Source of the DNA: Microcyclospora pomicola
Lineage: Eukaryota; Ascomycota; Dothideomycetes; Capnodiales
Direction of reading: 5' to 3'
DNA: 64,000 nt
Assembly: GCA_002786065.1 (NCBI GenBank)
Contig: NHNY01000008.1
Coordinates: 558,001-622,000, forward strand
Position numbers and translations under genes: made by a program. Below the pieces are notes generated by a model. It was not told the origin of the DNA and made no database searches. It saw only the letters and a program-made list of their open reading frames with translations. Of this stretch, positions 34,286 to 44,917 are shown in pieces (positions within the stretch are counted from its first letter, which is position 1; each line of letters begins with the position of its first letter).

Positions 34286-35737
34286 TCAACTACTGACTTC
34301 ATACTTCGTTTTGGATCTCAAATTTGCGCCCCAGCGCCAGAAGAGCCACGGAATAGGCGCCATTACCAACGCGCAGAACGCTAGAATACTCGTTGCCCAT
34401 CCGACTCCGAGTGCACGATACATCTGCAAGCTGAACAATGGGAATACACTAGAGAGAGTATAGCGGGTCAGCATTGCCGCTCCAGACGCAGACGCTCCAT
34501 ATCTCGGGCCGTAAAAGTCGATCAGGTAGAGGTTTGTGGGGGCATAGATGGTCAGACTGAACATCATCACCAGCCCTTGGAAGATGATGGGACATGTCCA
34601 ATGGATGTCCGGGCGGACAGTCCAAGCAAAGACGAAGAGTGATGCAGGCAAAGCGAATGAGGTGAACATTGCCGGATATAGACGATGCTCGGGTGGAAAA
34701 GGCTCTTCGATGATGTGAGTCTGGCGAAAAGCCTTTAATCTCGGTTGGTACAGGAAGCGGTCCATAAACACCAGAATGACAGGCGCGCAAAGTGTACCAG
34801 CCACTAAAGTAAGGTAGGAAAGATTTTGCTGCGATCTATTGAAGTCGTAGTAAGTTTGCCAGATATAGGTCGTCGCCACGACGAAGGTGTATAGTTGGCC
34901 GAACAAGAAGCTCGAATACAGGCATACAAGCGAGACAATCGGTTCAGTCAAAAGCATGTGTACCGGTCGGAGGAAGAGCACGGTTGCAAAGTGGTGGACT
35001 TGCTGGATGAGGGAGCGATGAGGTTCCGGCGGTCCCTCGATACCCAGTCGCTTTGCTTCTCGTTGCAGGATCGTTCGTTTATATGTCTCACGGGTGAACA
35101 AGACCGGAATGTAACATGCGATGACGACGAAGACCGCCACGAACTGAGTCCATCGCCAGCCTTTCGATTGGGCTGCAAAGCCTCCAACCAGAGGGCCAAC
35201 ATTTGCGGCCAGAAATGTCGTGGAATAAAAGAGCCCCAGGGCAACTCCTCTGTATTGACCAGCAGTATAATCCGTGATGGTGGCTGAGGCATTGGAGACT
35301 GCTGGTGCGCCAAAAACGCCAGCGAAAAAGCGAAGAACACAGAGCGATGCGATCGAGTCGCAGAATCCAGCTCCCAAGACAAACATCGCGGAGATGGGCG
35401 TGGTGATGATCACGACCGCCTTCCGACCGAACTGCTCACTGAGTGGCGAACCTAGCATGGGGCCAAAAGCCATCCCCAAGGTATACAGCGATAGAGGCAA
35501 TATGGCGACCTCGTTGGAGACCTTGAAGGTGGCGACGACATCGTCGATCCCGCCGCTGTACGCCGCCGCACCGAAGATCGTGCTAAACGCGAGGAGTATG
35601 ACGAATATGGTGGAGGGAAGTCGTCTGGCCCTGGAGAAGTTGCGGGGATTGGCTGGGTCATCCTGAGAGATCCAGTCTCTGGCGTGTTGTCGTGGTTTCG
35701 ATGTCCCGTTTTGCTCTGGCTTCTCATTAGGGGGCAT
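34286..35737 (-). CDS. MFS transporter, DHA1-type drug:H+ antiporter family
   Basis: This single-exon gene codes for 483 residues. A hydrophilic N-terminus ends in a DPANPRNFS-like segment, seen in fungal DHA1 multidrug/polyamine-type transporters, followed by about 12 hydrophobic segments. The loop-2 signature is present as GSPLSEQFGRKAVV (about residue 103), and a VGPLVGGFAAQSKGWRWTQF segment in TM5 matches the antiporter motif. It probably exports, or less likely imports, small organic molecules across the plasma membrane. Next to aromatic hydroxylase and decarboxylase genes it may handle the pathway substrate or a toxic intermediate (inference). The start ATG at 35737 is the only sensible one. 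The C-terminus is short and cytosolic. Confidence 0.9.
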   Translation of the reverse strand: MPPNEKPEQNGTSKPRQHARDWISQDDPANPRNFSRARRLPSTIFVILLAFSTIFGAAAYSGGIDDVVATFKVSNEVAILPLSLYTLGMAFGPMLGSPLSEQFGRKAVVIITTPISAMFVLGAGFCDSIASLCVLRFFAGVFGAPAVSNASATITDYTAGQYRGVALGLFYSTTFLAANVGPLVGGFAAQSKGWRWTQFVAVFVVIACYIPVLFTRETYKRTILQREAKRLGIEGPPEPHRSLIQQVHHFATVLFLRPVHMLLTEPIVSLVCLYSSFLFGQLYTFVVATTYIWQTYYDFNRSQQNLSYLTLVAGTLCAPVILVFMDRFLYQPRLKAFRQTHIIEEPFPPEHRLYPAMFTSFALPASLFVFAWTVRPDIHWTCPIIFQGLVMMFSLTIYAPTNLYLIDFYGPRYGASASGAAMLTRYTLSSVFPLFSLQMYRALGVGWATSILAFCALVMAPIPWLFWRWGANLRSKTKYEVSS

Positions 35738-36499
35738 GTTCCAGTAGTGGCTGAGGGTCAGAGTTCAGCGGATGCGTGAAGCTTTCGATAAGAGACATTC
35801 TCGGGGAGGACAGTCGTTATATATGGCGAGCAATCTAGTACGATCATAGGCAGGATTTCCAGTATAATCCACGCGAGTTGGGTTTAGCATAAAGTAAATG
35901 TGCCGTGAGACTCGCCGAGACATGAGCTTGTTCAGCAGAATCCGTTTCAGGAAGTCTGAGGGCGCAGTTGATCGACAAAATTGATGCCGTTTTGGGCTTT
36001 TGCACGGCGTGTTGATCAACTTGATGAGCGCACTCGCGATACGTCTTAGCTTGGGCCCATCCATGATGTTCAGTCGTCATCACGTCTTTTGTACGTGCGT
36101 CTAGATGCTGGAAAGCAGTTTATGGATGTCATGTCATTGCTAGAGAAGGTGCACTGTCAGTGAGCATGTCTCCCAAGTTGACTTTTGTGCTGGTCCTTAA
36201 CCCTACACACAACCATGCAGTGCAATCGATGGATTATTTCTCACGCCAGGAAACCAACCATGCATGGCATCTATTGGGCAAGAAGAGCGAGAGCGTGTGA
36301 GAGGTCGGCGCAGATCGTGTTCAGCGGTTTTCGCTTCAACTTTGTCACAATTTTTGATCTGATGATGTCGACTTAAATACTGTACTCAGCACAGTATCTT
36401 GACTTCTCCAGCTGATCGTACTGCTCAAAACGCACATGCTGATCCAATTAATACATACAGAAGTAGACTCTACGTATCCGACAAGAACCGAAGAAAGGC
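35738..36499. other. Intergenic region, MFS promoter and 3' flank of the Ser/Thr-rich gene
   Basis: 762 bases between two minus-strand genes. The MFS promoter must lie at the left. No TATA box or repeat is convincing, and no open frame resembles a gene. Confidence 0.4.
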
Positions 36500-38629
36500 C
36501 TATTGGAGGCCCGTTGCAGATGCCGTGAACAAGGACGCAGTTCCGTTAGACATAGGCGACAGGCCGTTAGCGCATGTAATTGAGCAATCACTGGGAACTA
36601 CCGTGACCACCTCTATCTGAGTGACTGTGTAAGCAGGTTCGGTCAGCTGAGTGCTCGGTGAAGTAGCTGTGCTCGAGTATGGCTCTCCTGCATGATCTGG
36701 TACTGAGCGAGAGTTCTCCAGTATAGCAGAAGGAGAACTCAGCAAAGATGTGAGACCCGTGTAGGAGGATAGACTGGTATGAGCAGCTGGACTACATGTG
36801 GTGCCAGATGGTGTATATGATGTTGTATAGCTGGTCAACGTCGGTGTGGTGATATTGAAAGTGATGCCGGACAGTTCGTATAGTGATGAGGTCCCGGTGA
36901 CGAGACTGGTGGTCATAGCAGCAGTTTGGTAGGCGCCTGTCTCTGTCGTGTTTGAAGGTGATGCCGAAGACCCGTCTGCTCCTCTTGTCGGCCCTGCCGC
37001 CGTACACTCTCCGTAACAACTTGAGGTATTGACTTCAGATGTGCTCAAGGGAGAGGAGGATACCGTCTCACTGCTGTATGCTGTCGTATCGGACGCTATG
37101 CTTACGATAGTCGCCAGCGGCGTGGACACACTGAACTGTGTTTTGCCTGTGTTACTCCTCGAAGCTGTATCAGTGGAGTTACTACTCGTACTGGCCCATC
37201 TCGAGAATGCAGTTATCGACGATCCTAACGACTTGGTACTCGAATATTCAGGAGCACCAGCAACGCCTGGAGACGATGTCATGGAATCACTACTGTAGCT
37301 CATCAAGCTGGTCGAAATACTAGATACAAGACTCGCCTGGCTGCCAAAGATCACCGTGATTGGGGTCCCAGCATCAAGCATGCTTGAATTCGATGTATGA
37401 TCGGAGTTTAGGGAAGAAACACGGTTGTAGTGTGAGGCGTGGGTGCTTGCTGGATCACTAACGCTCGAACTTTGGAGCGTCGTTCTTGAACCCACCGATG
37501 GATTACTTGAGATTTTTTGGGCCGGTTTCAAAGTCGACGCACTGATTAGTTCCATCGATGAGCTCGAGGTTGGTAGCTGAAGACTGCTATAGAGTGAAAC
37601 AGACGAGCTCGTACTATCCCAGACGGATGGACCAGTGGATGCGTCAGTAGAGATAGCAGCGTCATCTGGCAAAATCCTAGAGGCGCTGCTCGCAGAACCC
37701 ACGGCTGAAGTACTTGTCGGGAGTGATGATGACGATGGGTTTTGTATCGTGTAGCTGGCCATGTGCTGGACCACTAGACGTTCGCTTGCAGTGTTGCTGT
37801 TGATATTGACTACCGAACTCCAGGAGACAAATTGACCCGGCAGCAGGTTATGCTTGTTCGAAATGCCAGATGCACTGCTGCGGGCAAAACTGTATATACT
37901 TCCGGTGGGAGCAAATGCTGGGTCACTCCCTCTTGACGGAGTACCCACCTTTGATTCACTGCGATAGCTCGATAGCTGGCTGCTGGGAACACTTGTACGA
38001 GTGCCAGGAGGCAGCGAGCTTGTTGTGACCCAGGAGTTCCGACCAAAAGTGCGCAAGCCCAAGAATTTGGACGAACCGATCACAGTATGCGAAGCGAAGG
38101 ACTTGTTTACTGAGACACTACTTGACAGTTCCATGCGGTTCAAAGTGACCGAGCCGAGGTTGCTCAGCATCATGAGGCTGGTGGATGGCTTAGAGGACTG
38201 GCCAGAAGCCGTAGAGCTTGGTGTTACCTGAGCAAAAAGGGAGCCACTCGGCCATACTGATGGGACCGAGCTCGTAAGGAAGACAGAAGGTGATTGAGTT
38301 CTACTCCTTGAAATGTCTGGGATCCAATTGCCTTCGCTTTTTGGGGGTAAAGCTGCCCCGGGACTGGAGGTTGCGGCGGAAGTTGTTGAGCTAGCAAGCT
38401 TGGAATGAGACGAGCCATGAGTGAGAGTCTTATAGCTCATGCTGGGAGTCGTATACGATGAAAGGCCAGACAGTGGAATGCTTGACATATGCGTAGAAGT
38501 GTACGCTACCAGAGTCGCATTCGTTGAAAATACATTTCTCTGGGCTGCTGGCCTTCGATAGCCGTATTCTTGATCTGTCATAGCGATCACGAGGTTTCCA
38601 AGTGTAAACATAAGTAGTTTGGTGTACAT
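36500..38629 (-). CDS. Ser/Thr-rich secreted, probably wall-associated protein
   Basis: This uninterrupted frame codes for 709 residues from the ATG at 38629. The N-terminus (MYTKLLMFTLGNLVIA) is a plausible signal peptide. Almost all of the rest is Ser, Thr, Ala, Pro and Gly, as expected of a heavily O-mannosylated surface protein. The only non-repetitive segments are at residues about 545-560 (SSCYGECTAAGPTRGADG, two Cys) and near the C-terminus (TQIEVVTVVPSDCSITCANG, two Cys). There is no hydrophobic tail for a GPI anchor, which is unusual for adhesins of this look. A 2.1-kb frame with this composition in one phase only is unlikely by chance. I do not recognise a named family. Confidence 0.65.
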   Translation of the reverse strand: MYTKLLMFTLGNLVIAMTDQEYGYRRPAAQRNVFSTNATLVAYTSTHMSSIPLSGLSSYTTPSMSYKTLTHGSSHSKLASSTTSAATSSPGAALPPKSEGNWIPDISRSRTQSPSVFLTSSVPSVWPSGSLFAQVTPSSTASGQSSKPSTSLMMLSNLGSVTLNRMELSSSVSVNKSFASHTVIGSSKFLGLRTFGRNSWVTTSSLPPGTRTSVPSSQLSSYRSESKVGTPSRGSDPAFAPTGSIYSFARSSASGISNKHNLLPGQFVSWSSVVNINSNTASERLVVQHMASYTIQNPSSSSLPTSTSAVGSASSASRILPDDAAISTDASTGPSVWDSTSSSVSLYSSLQLPTSSSSMELISASTLKPAQKISSNPSVGSRTTLQSSSVSDPASTHASHYNRVSSLNSDHTSNSSMLDAGTPITVIFGSQASLVSSISTSLMSYSSDSMTSSPGVAGAPEYSSTKSLGSSITAFSRWASTSSNSTDTASRSNTGKTQFSVSTPLATIVSIASDTTAYSSETVSSSPLSTSEVNTSSCYGECTAAGPTRGADGSSASPSNTTETGAYQTAAMTTSLVTGTSSLYELSGITFNITTPTLTSYTTSYTPSGTTCSPAAHTSLSSYTGLTSLLSSPSAILENSRSVPDHAGEPYSSTATSPSTQLTEPAYTVTQIEVVTVVPSDCSITCANGLSPMSNGTASLFTASATGLQ

Positions 38630-39394
38630 TTTCGAGTTCAAGTGCGAGTGGAGTCTTTTGCAAAAGTGACGAGGGCAAGAACGATCGAAGGGGTGAGATG
38701 GATTGGCTGCGTTCTAGTAAACGAACAATCTGCTAATTCTGGCATGTCAGGTAGAATCGACGAGGTACAGATAGGACACGGCATCGAAAGAAGCTGGCCT
38801 CTTGGGTTCCAGGTGAAGGCTGTAATGTAAGGAGTCAATACAAAGCAATGTGCGTCCAATATCCTTGTGCAACAAATGCAATGCACACGGCTGACGAGTG
38901 AAGTATGAGGAGGCTGCTTTTGTGACAAGGCCACATCACCACGTTTCCCATTGCGAGGGAAGCAGGTAGGTCTGACTCAGAGTGAGGAATCTGTATACTA
39001 AAACTGCTTTGCTTAAATCATCGTTCTCCTCCGCGATATTGCTCACGCGTGAAAGAAGTATTGTGAGCGCATGCGGTTATTATCTCGCGCCATCAATGGA
39101 TCTTCGATGGGACACCACACGATCTTCAGATCAGGCATACTGTTGCGGTACGTTGCGAATATTCCGCATGGTGAAGTCGCTTAGATCCGGTTGTCGTTGT
39201 TGCTCAGGTTTCCTCCTTGCGTAGGAAGATGCAGTCAAGAATCAGTCACGTGACAGCGTGTAAATAGAGTTCATGGACATCTGATAGTAATGTGGTAGCA
39301 CATCCAGAGCTCCAGAACCTCGCGCTGGAGTGCTATAAAGCTACTCGATACCATTCTGGAACAGGTCGAGCACGTTCACAAGTCAAACGCAAGC
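38630..39394. promoter_or_regulatory. Divergent promoter of the Ser/Thr-rich gene and Nup85, with palindromic E-box
   Basis: 765 bases between divergent genes. A 10-base perfect palindrome GTCACGTGAC at 39245-39254 contains an E-box (CACGTG) and lies about 141 bases before the Nup85 ATG. Confidence 0.5.
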
Positions 39395-42300
39395 ATGTCT
39401 CGTCGCCATGGTGGCTTCGGTGACTCTCCCAGCACTCCCAATCGCAGGAATCGTTTCTTCTCGTCTAACCCATCGACCACGCCGGCTGGACCACCGCCCT
39501 CATACCTGACCCATCAGTCGACCACCCCTGCCGGTCCGCCACCACGATCGACGTACGGAAGCTCGTTCAATGCGAACAACACATTCGACCGTAAACGCAC
39601 ACCAGGTCGAAGAGGGTTCCATGTTCCCGATAGTAGTCCGCCAGTAGAAGATGAGGACGAGGACCAGGAAGAGGACGAGCCTGGTCATGACGATCATGCT
39701 GATGATTCCATCATGGATGGCCTCGAGAAGTCCGGTCTGGAGTCCCCGGGGAAGAGCGCGTTTATGAGCTCGATCATGAGCGCCGGGCCTCGAGGCATGA
39801 AACGTAGTAGGAATGGCGCATTGCGCGAGGTCAAGCAGAGCGAGATGCCGTCGATCGCGCGAACGCTGGTGAAGTCGGCAAAACCAGCAACTCTACGAGA
39901 ACCTGATGTGCTGGTGCTGCGTAACGAGGACATCATGACCACTTTGGACTCCACTGTGCAAGAGCACCCAGGAGATGCCGACACCCTCCTCGCCGATGCT
40001 TCCAATCAGATCTCGAAGCTGTGGCGGCAGCATAGCGATACAACTACCGTGGAAGGTGGCATAGGTCCGGCGACGAACAATGCGCTGAACAAAGCTACTT
40101 ATCTATCTTCATTCCTGCTGCAAATGCACCACCCGATCAGGCTGGTGCCATCGAAGGCGGCGCGCCCACGATCCAATGCACTGGCGCAATTATCTCAAAG
40201 CAACTCTTGCCGTGTACCTCGCGCCTTACTGGACTGGCTCGAGACATACCACACGCCATTCCCAAACGAGTTCGATACGATACATCTACACCAACCGTCT
40301 CCTGCAGATCACGACCGATTCTGGGACACAGTGTACTACAGCATCGCGCGAGGAAAACTCGATCAAGCCATCAGGTTGCTTGCTGATGCTGGCTGGGAGA
40401 ACGCCGCAACCGCACTGGATGACTACCCAAATTCGGACGAAGGCGGCTACAGTGGACGGCAATTAGGCAACATTGACGCAGTGGTCGCCGATTGTATTAG
40501 GATCCTGAAAGCTTGCCCCGCACATCGTGATGATGATTGGGACGTGAAAGGGGGAAGCTGGGCGGCTTACCGTCAACAGGTGCGCCAAACAATCAATAAC
40601 TTGGACGCATTTGCTGGGGATGCAGAAGATGCCGAGAATGAGGATGAAGAAGACGAGACGCAAGACAACATCTTCAGTCGGTCTGCGCGCATCACCCATG
40701 GCCTCGATCTGTCCACTGCGAGTAGGCGAGCAGAGAGCAAGATTCCTTTCACCATTCACGAAAATCTGAAATTGGCCTACGCATTACTGCTTGGTGGCTC
40801 GGATGAGATACTGGACACATCACAAGATTGGTTGGAGGCCAGCGTGTATTTGACGATCTGGTGGGACGGTGAGGATGAACAGAATGCTGCAGCAAGCATG
40901 CGCCGGAGTGGCGTTGGTCACTCGAAGCAGAAGCCGCGAGAAGTCGATGTGTCGACACTAGCCGCGTACCAGAAACGATTGCGTGAGGCTTTCAATCTTG
41001 CCAGTGAGCAAGATGATGCCGTCTTCCAAGTCAACACGCTAGACCACCTACAAGTTGGTCTTGCATGTACGATGGAGGACAGCGTGGAAAGTGTCATTGG
41101 TATTCTGCGGACGTGGAGCTTGCCCGTGGCTAGCACAGTCACGGAAATCGCAGCGCTTGGAGGATGGCTGCCACAATCACGACCACGTAGCGGTCAGCGA
41201 TCATTCGAGCAAGCCTTCAGCAATGAAGACTTGATGGTGCTGAGTCACGGGCCGGGCCATCAGCAACAACAACAAGCTGGTGAGATCAAGCGAGACGAGC
41301 TGCTCAGTGAGTATGCTGAAGTGTTAGCCGCCAAGCCCGAGCTCTCAGAGGCTGAGCACAGAAGAGCGCGGGAAGGTTGGGAGCTCGCCGTATCTGTCCT
41401 TGGTAGACTAAACGATGTACCAGGCTCGCAACGGCAAATTGGTGAACTAATAGCTCGAATCGAGCTCAGCGACGAAGAACGAGTCAATAAAATATTGAGT
41501 GTCTGCGCCGAGCTCAGTCTGTCCGAACAATCGAGGACGATTGCGGAAGTGAGTAGACCAACATGCACATTACACCATGAACTCTTTGTACTGACATCTC
41601 CTGCAGCGTTATGCTGATGGCTTGGCATCGAGCTCCAGCCCGAGCTATGGCTCTGCCCTCATCTTCTATGCTCGTGCTCATGCAACAGCCAAGCTACGCA
41701 GCACTTTGGCGTTGCTAACGTCATTATGCTTGTTGCAATCCGCAGCTATTCCGACAGTATCGACGGTGGACGGACAGCTTGCGTCTCTACTCAGCCGAGA
41801 ACGGCCAGCGCTGGTGAATCTCGCGCGTGTCGACTCAGAGGCTGCTACTATACTCGCATCGCACATCAGTGGCTATGCTTCGCTCCGCCAATTCTACCAG
41901 CTACGTGATCAGGATGTGATCTCAGCAGGGCAAACCCAGGATGGCCTGCGACCTCTGGAGCGGAAGCGCCAAGCAGCAAAAGCACTTGTCCAAGTTACTT
42001 CCAGCGCGGCCGACTGTATTCAAGGGGGACTTTTCGATCCAAGCGTGGAGTCGGTTGTACCTGTCGACGGTGTGCTTGCGCTGCTCGGCGAAGCATTACC
42101 TCTGCTTGGCCAGCCGAAGCGTATTTTCACGCGCGATCAAGTCTTTGCACTGCTACGTATCGTAGAAGACTTCGCCACCGCCCCTGGCCGTATCCGCGAG
42201 AATGCGGAAAGTCTGCTTCACGCTTCAATCAAGGCCTATCACAACCCGAAGACCAGCATGTCCGGTCTGCTGAACAAATCTCGAAGCGACGTTTCCAGCC

Positions 42301-42539
42301 GTAGTGGGGGACTGGGAGGCAGCAGCTGGGACTTGCTAGCGGAGTCGGTGATGGTGCAATCTATGGACAGCGGAAGATCGAACAAGGCCGTGGAGCTCCA
42401 CCGGGCATGGGACTGGCGACAAGGCTTGGATGGGCTGGGCGAAGGCGAGGTCGGTGGTGCGGAAGTGCTGATGTTATTGCGGAGAGCACTTGCACAAGAG
42501 GTCGCCAAGGGGTGGAGCGGCGCATTGAACTGGTCGTAA
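39395..42539 (+). CDS. nup85: Nuclear pore complex protein Nup85
   Basis: Exons are 39395-41548 and 41607-42539, with a 58-nt intron (GTGAGT...GCAG), giving 1028 residues. The N-terminus has the fungal Nup85 look: FGDSPSTPNRRNRF, repeated STTPAGPPP, then a DSSPP motif and an acidic stretch (about 88-110). The rest is an all-helical scaffold, in line with the alpha-solenoid of Nup85 (Nup75), a member of the Y-shaped Nup84/Nup107 complex of the pore. The junction joins TIAE to RYADGL. The C-terminal 300 residues include SYGSALIFYARAHATAKLRS and an EDFATAPGRIRENAE helix. The assignment rests on remembered similarity of the N-terminus and overall architecture. It is flanked by the divergent Ser/Thr-rich gene. 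Confidence 0.75.
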
Positions 42540-43263
42540 GCAGTAATTATAAAAATCTTGCCTTTGGGTTAGTATTAGACGGTGGCTACAGTAGCCCAGT
42601 CGTCTAGGTCAATCGACCGGGTAAACGCAAAAGCACCATCTGATATATGAGGGATGTGAGAAAGGCCGCAGGTAGCGTCTGGAAGGCGAGAACGAAGTTG
42701 GGCAGCTTCATCAGTCTTGCAGAGGGGACCTCGCCATGTCTTCGATTATGGAGGTATCTGCAGGGGTTTGATCACTAGTGATGCCTCAGGTACTCATTCG
42801 GCTCCACATTCCGACGGGAGACCGTAGCTCGACTCTCACACTCGTCGCACTTCCAGTGTCTTTCATTGTTCTGTCAATCGATCAGTCTCAGTCCTGTCGC
42901 GTCGCCTTTTTGTCTGCTAATCCCGACTCCAGTCCAAGCCACACTTTACTCCCCATTGACGCACTACTCAAGACTCGGAGAGCTCGGCATCGGGCCCACA
43001 TCCTACTGGAGCGGCGAGGAGAAGCACATAGCGTGAGGGGAGAGGTGGTCTTGGAGGCCAAGTTGATCTGCTGTTGACTCTCATTTTTACTATTTTATAT
43101 CACTGCATCCACCTGACTACCCTCCATTCTCTATTTGTTTCTCATCTTCCTTTTTCTCCTACTCTATCCTACCGTCTTACCCCCTTTTACCTTACCTGTC
43201 CATCATCTTCATTTCCCCTGGCATCTGCAAAATCACCCGCCACATCTCAAGCAACCCTTCACC
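42540..43263 (+). promoter_or_regulatory. Promoter and pyrimidine-rich leader of L-arabinitol dehydrogenase gene
   Basis: 724 bases between Nup85 and the dehydrogenase. From about 43082 to 43262 the plus strand is strongly C/T-rich, up to the CACCATGGGG start context. Such pyrimidine tracts commonly mark transcription starts of well-expressed genes in filamentous fungi. No TATA box is clear. Confidence 0.5.
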
Positions 43264-44475
43264 ATGGGGTCTATCGCCACCCCCGCCGACAAGTCCTTCC
43301 CCGCCAAAGCCAATATCGGCGTCTACACCAACCCACAACACGATCTCTGGATAGCAGACGCATTGCCCAATGGCGAACACATTGAGCAGGGCGCTGAACT
43401 ACAGCCTGGCGAAGTCACCATCGCCATCAAGAGCACTGGCATCTGCGGGTGCGTCAAAATCGTTCTACCGATATGAATCAACAAATAAAGATGTCTCCCT
43501 GGCTAATGTTTCGATTTTCCCCACTACAGCTCGGACGTCCACTTCTGGCATGCCGGCTGCATTGGTCCTATGGTGGTTGAGAGCGACCACATTCTTGGCC
43601 ACGAGTCCGCCGGCGTCGTCGTCGCCAAACACGCCTCGGTGCTCACCCACGAGATCGGTGATCGGGTCGCGGTTGAGCCTAACATCATCTGCAACGCCTG
43701 CGAGCCATGTCTGGCAGGCAAATACAATGGCTGCGAGCAGGTGCTGTTCCGCTCCACGCCGCCCATCCCCGGCCTGCTGCGACGATACGTCAACCACCCG
43801 GCCATCTGGTGCCATAAGATCGGTGACATGAATTTCCAGGATGGCGCACTGCTCGAACCGCTGAGCGTCGCCTTGGCCGGCATGCAACGCGCCCACATCA
43901 CCCTCGGCGACAGCGTGCTGATCTGCGGCGCGGGACCTATTGGTCTCGTCACGCTGGCCTGCGTCAAGGCCGCGGGCGCCGAACCCATTGTTATTACCGA
44001 TATCGACGAAGGCCGTCTAGCATTCGCGAAGCGGTTCTGCCCCACTGTACGCACTTTCAAGGTGGAGCGCAACGACACTCCCGAAGAGTTCGCTGCCAAA
44101 GTCGTGCAGCTCGCAGACGGCGTCGAGCCCGCGGTGGCGATGGAGTGTACAGGCCAGGAATCGTCAATCGCCGGCGCCATCTACGCCTCCAAGTTCGGCG
44201 GCAAGGTGTTCGTCATCGGCGTCGGTAAGCCCGAGGTCAAGCTGCCGTTCATGCGTCTCAGCACGCGCGAGGTCGACCTGCAATTTCAGTACCGCTATGC
44301 CAACACCTGGCCACGCGCCATCCGGCTGCTGAAGGGCGGCGTCATCGACCTGAGCAGTCTCGTCACGCACAAGTTCCGCCTCGAGGACGCGGTGGATGCG
44401 TTCAAGGTCGCGGCTGATCCGAGCCAGGGCGGTATTAAAGTCATGATCCAGAGCATGGAGGATGGTGAAGCGTGA
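43264..44475 (+). CDS. lad1: L-arabinitol 4-dehydrogenase
   Basis: Exons are 43264-43448 and 43530-44475, with an 81-nt intron that splits the catalytic TGICG|SDVHFW motif, giving 376 residues. This is a zinc-dependent medium-chain dehydrogenase: catalytic zinc residues C61, H86 and E87; structural zinc cysteines C116, C119, C122 and C130; and NAD-binding GAGPIG with an acidic residue after the second strand (VITDIDEGR). Segments such as [29 protein letters not shown] and [17 protein letters not shown] match fungal L-arabinitol 4-dehydrogenase better than xylitol or sorbitol dehydrogenase as I remember them. It oxidises L-arabinitol to L-xylulose in the fungal pentose pathway, in the cytosol. 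The start has an excellent context. Substrate specificity still needs an assay. Confidence 0.9.
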
Positions 44476-44917
44476 AGCGATGTTTGATAATACTGAAAAA
44501 TCAAGACGGAGAAGCAATGGAATGATAATAAATGCGGATCTTAATCTTCCATTTCCTTCATGATTGGAATGTTAGTCACAGCGTAGTAATGGTCACTAGG
44601 CACTAAATGAGAGAGAAAATCCACGCACATAATGGGTTTGAAGTACGTACCTTACGTACAAACATGCGGACCCTTGACTTCACCCCAGCTGTCAATGCCA
44701 TAACGCCTTTTCCCATCCATATCTACGACCTCGAATGACACGAGACGACTTCACCTCGTACCCCTTCACAGTCAGCGCCACCGCCATCTGATTTGTCGAG
44801 TTTTGATATAACAGCTTCAAGGGATAAGACTTCAACGACATATAAGCATGATGAACGAGCTTCGGTAGTTCAGGGGATGCAACACAAGGTCATATGCATA
44901 GATTTCATTACTTCGAT
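44476..44917. other. Convergent 3' intergenic region
   Basis: This region lies between the 3' ends of the arabinitol dehydrogenase (+) and the quinone oxidoreductase-like gene (-). A TACGTACCTTACGTAC stretch near 44646-44661 is a near-palindrome of unknown meaning. Nothing else was seen. Confidence 0.45.
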
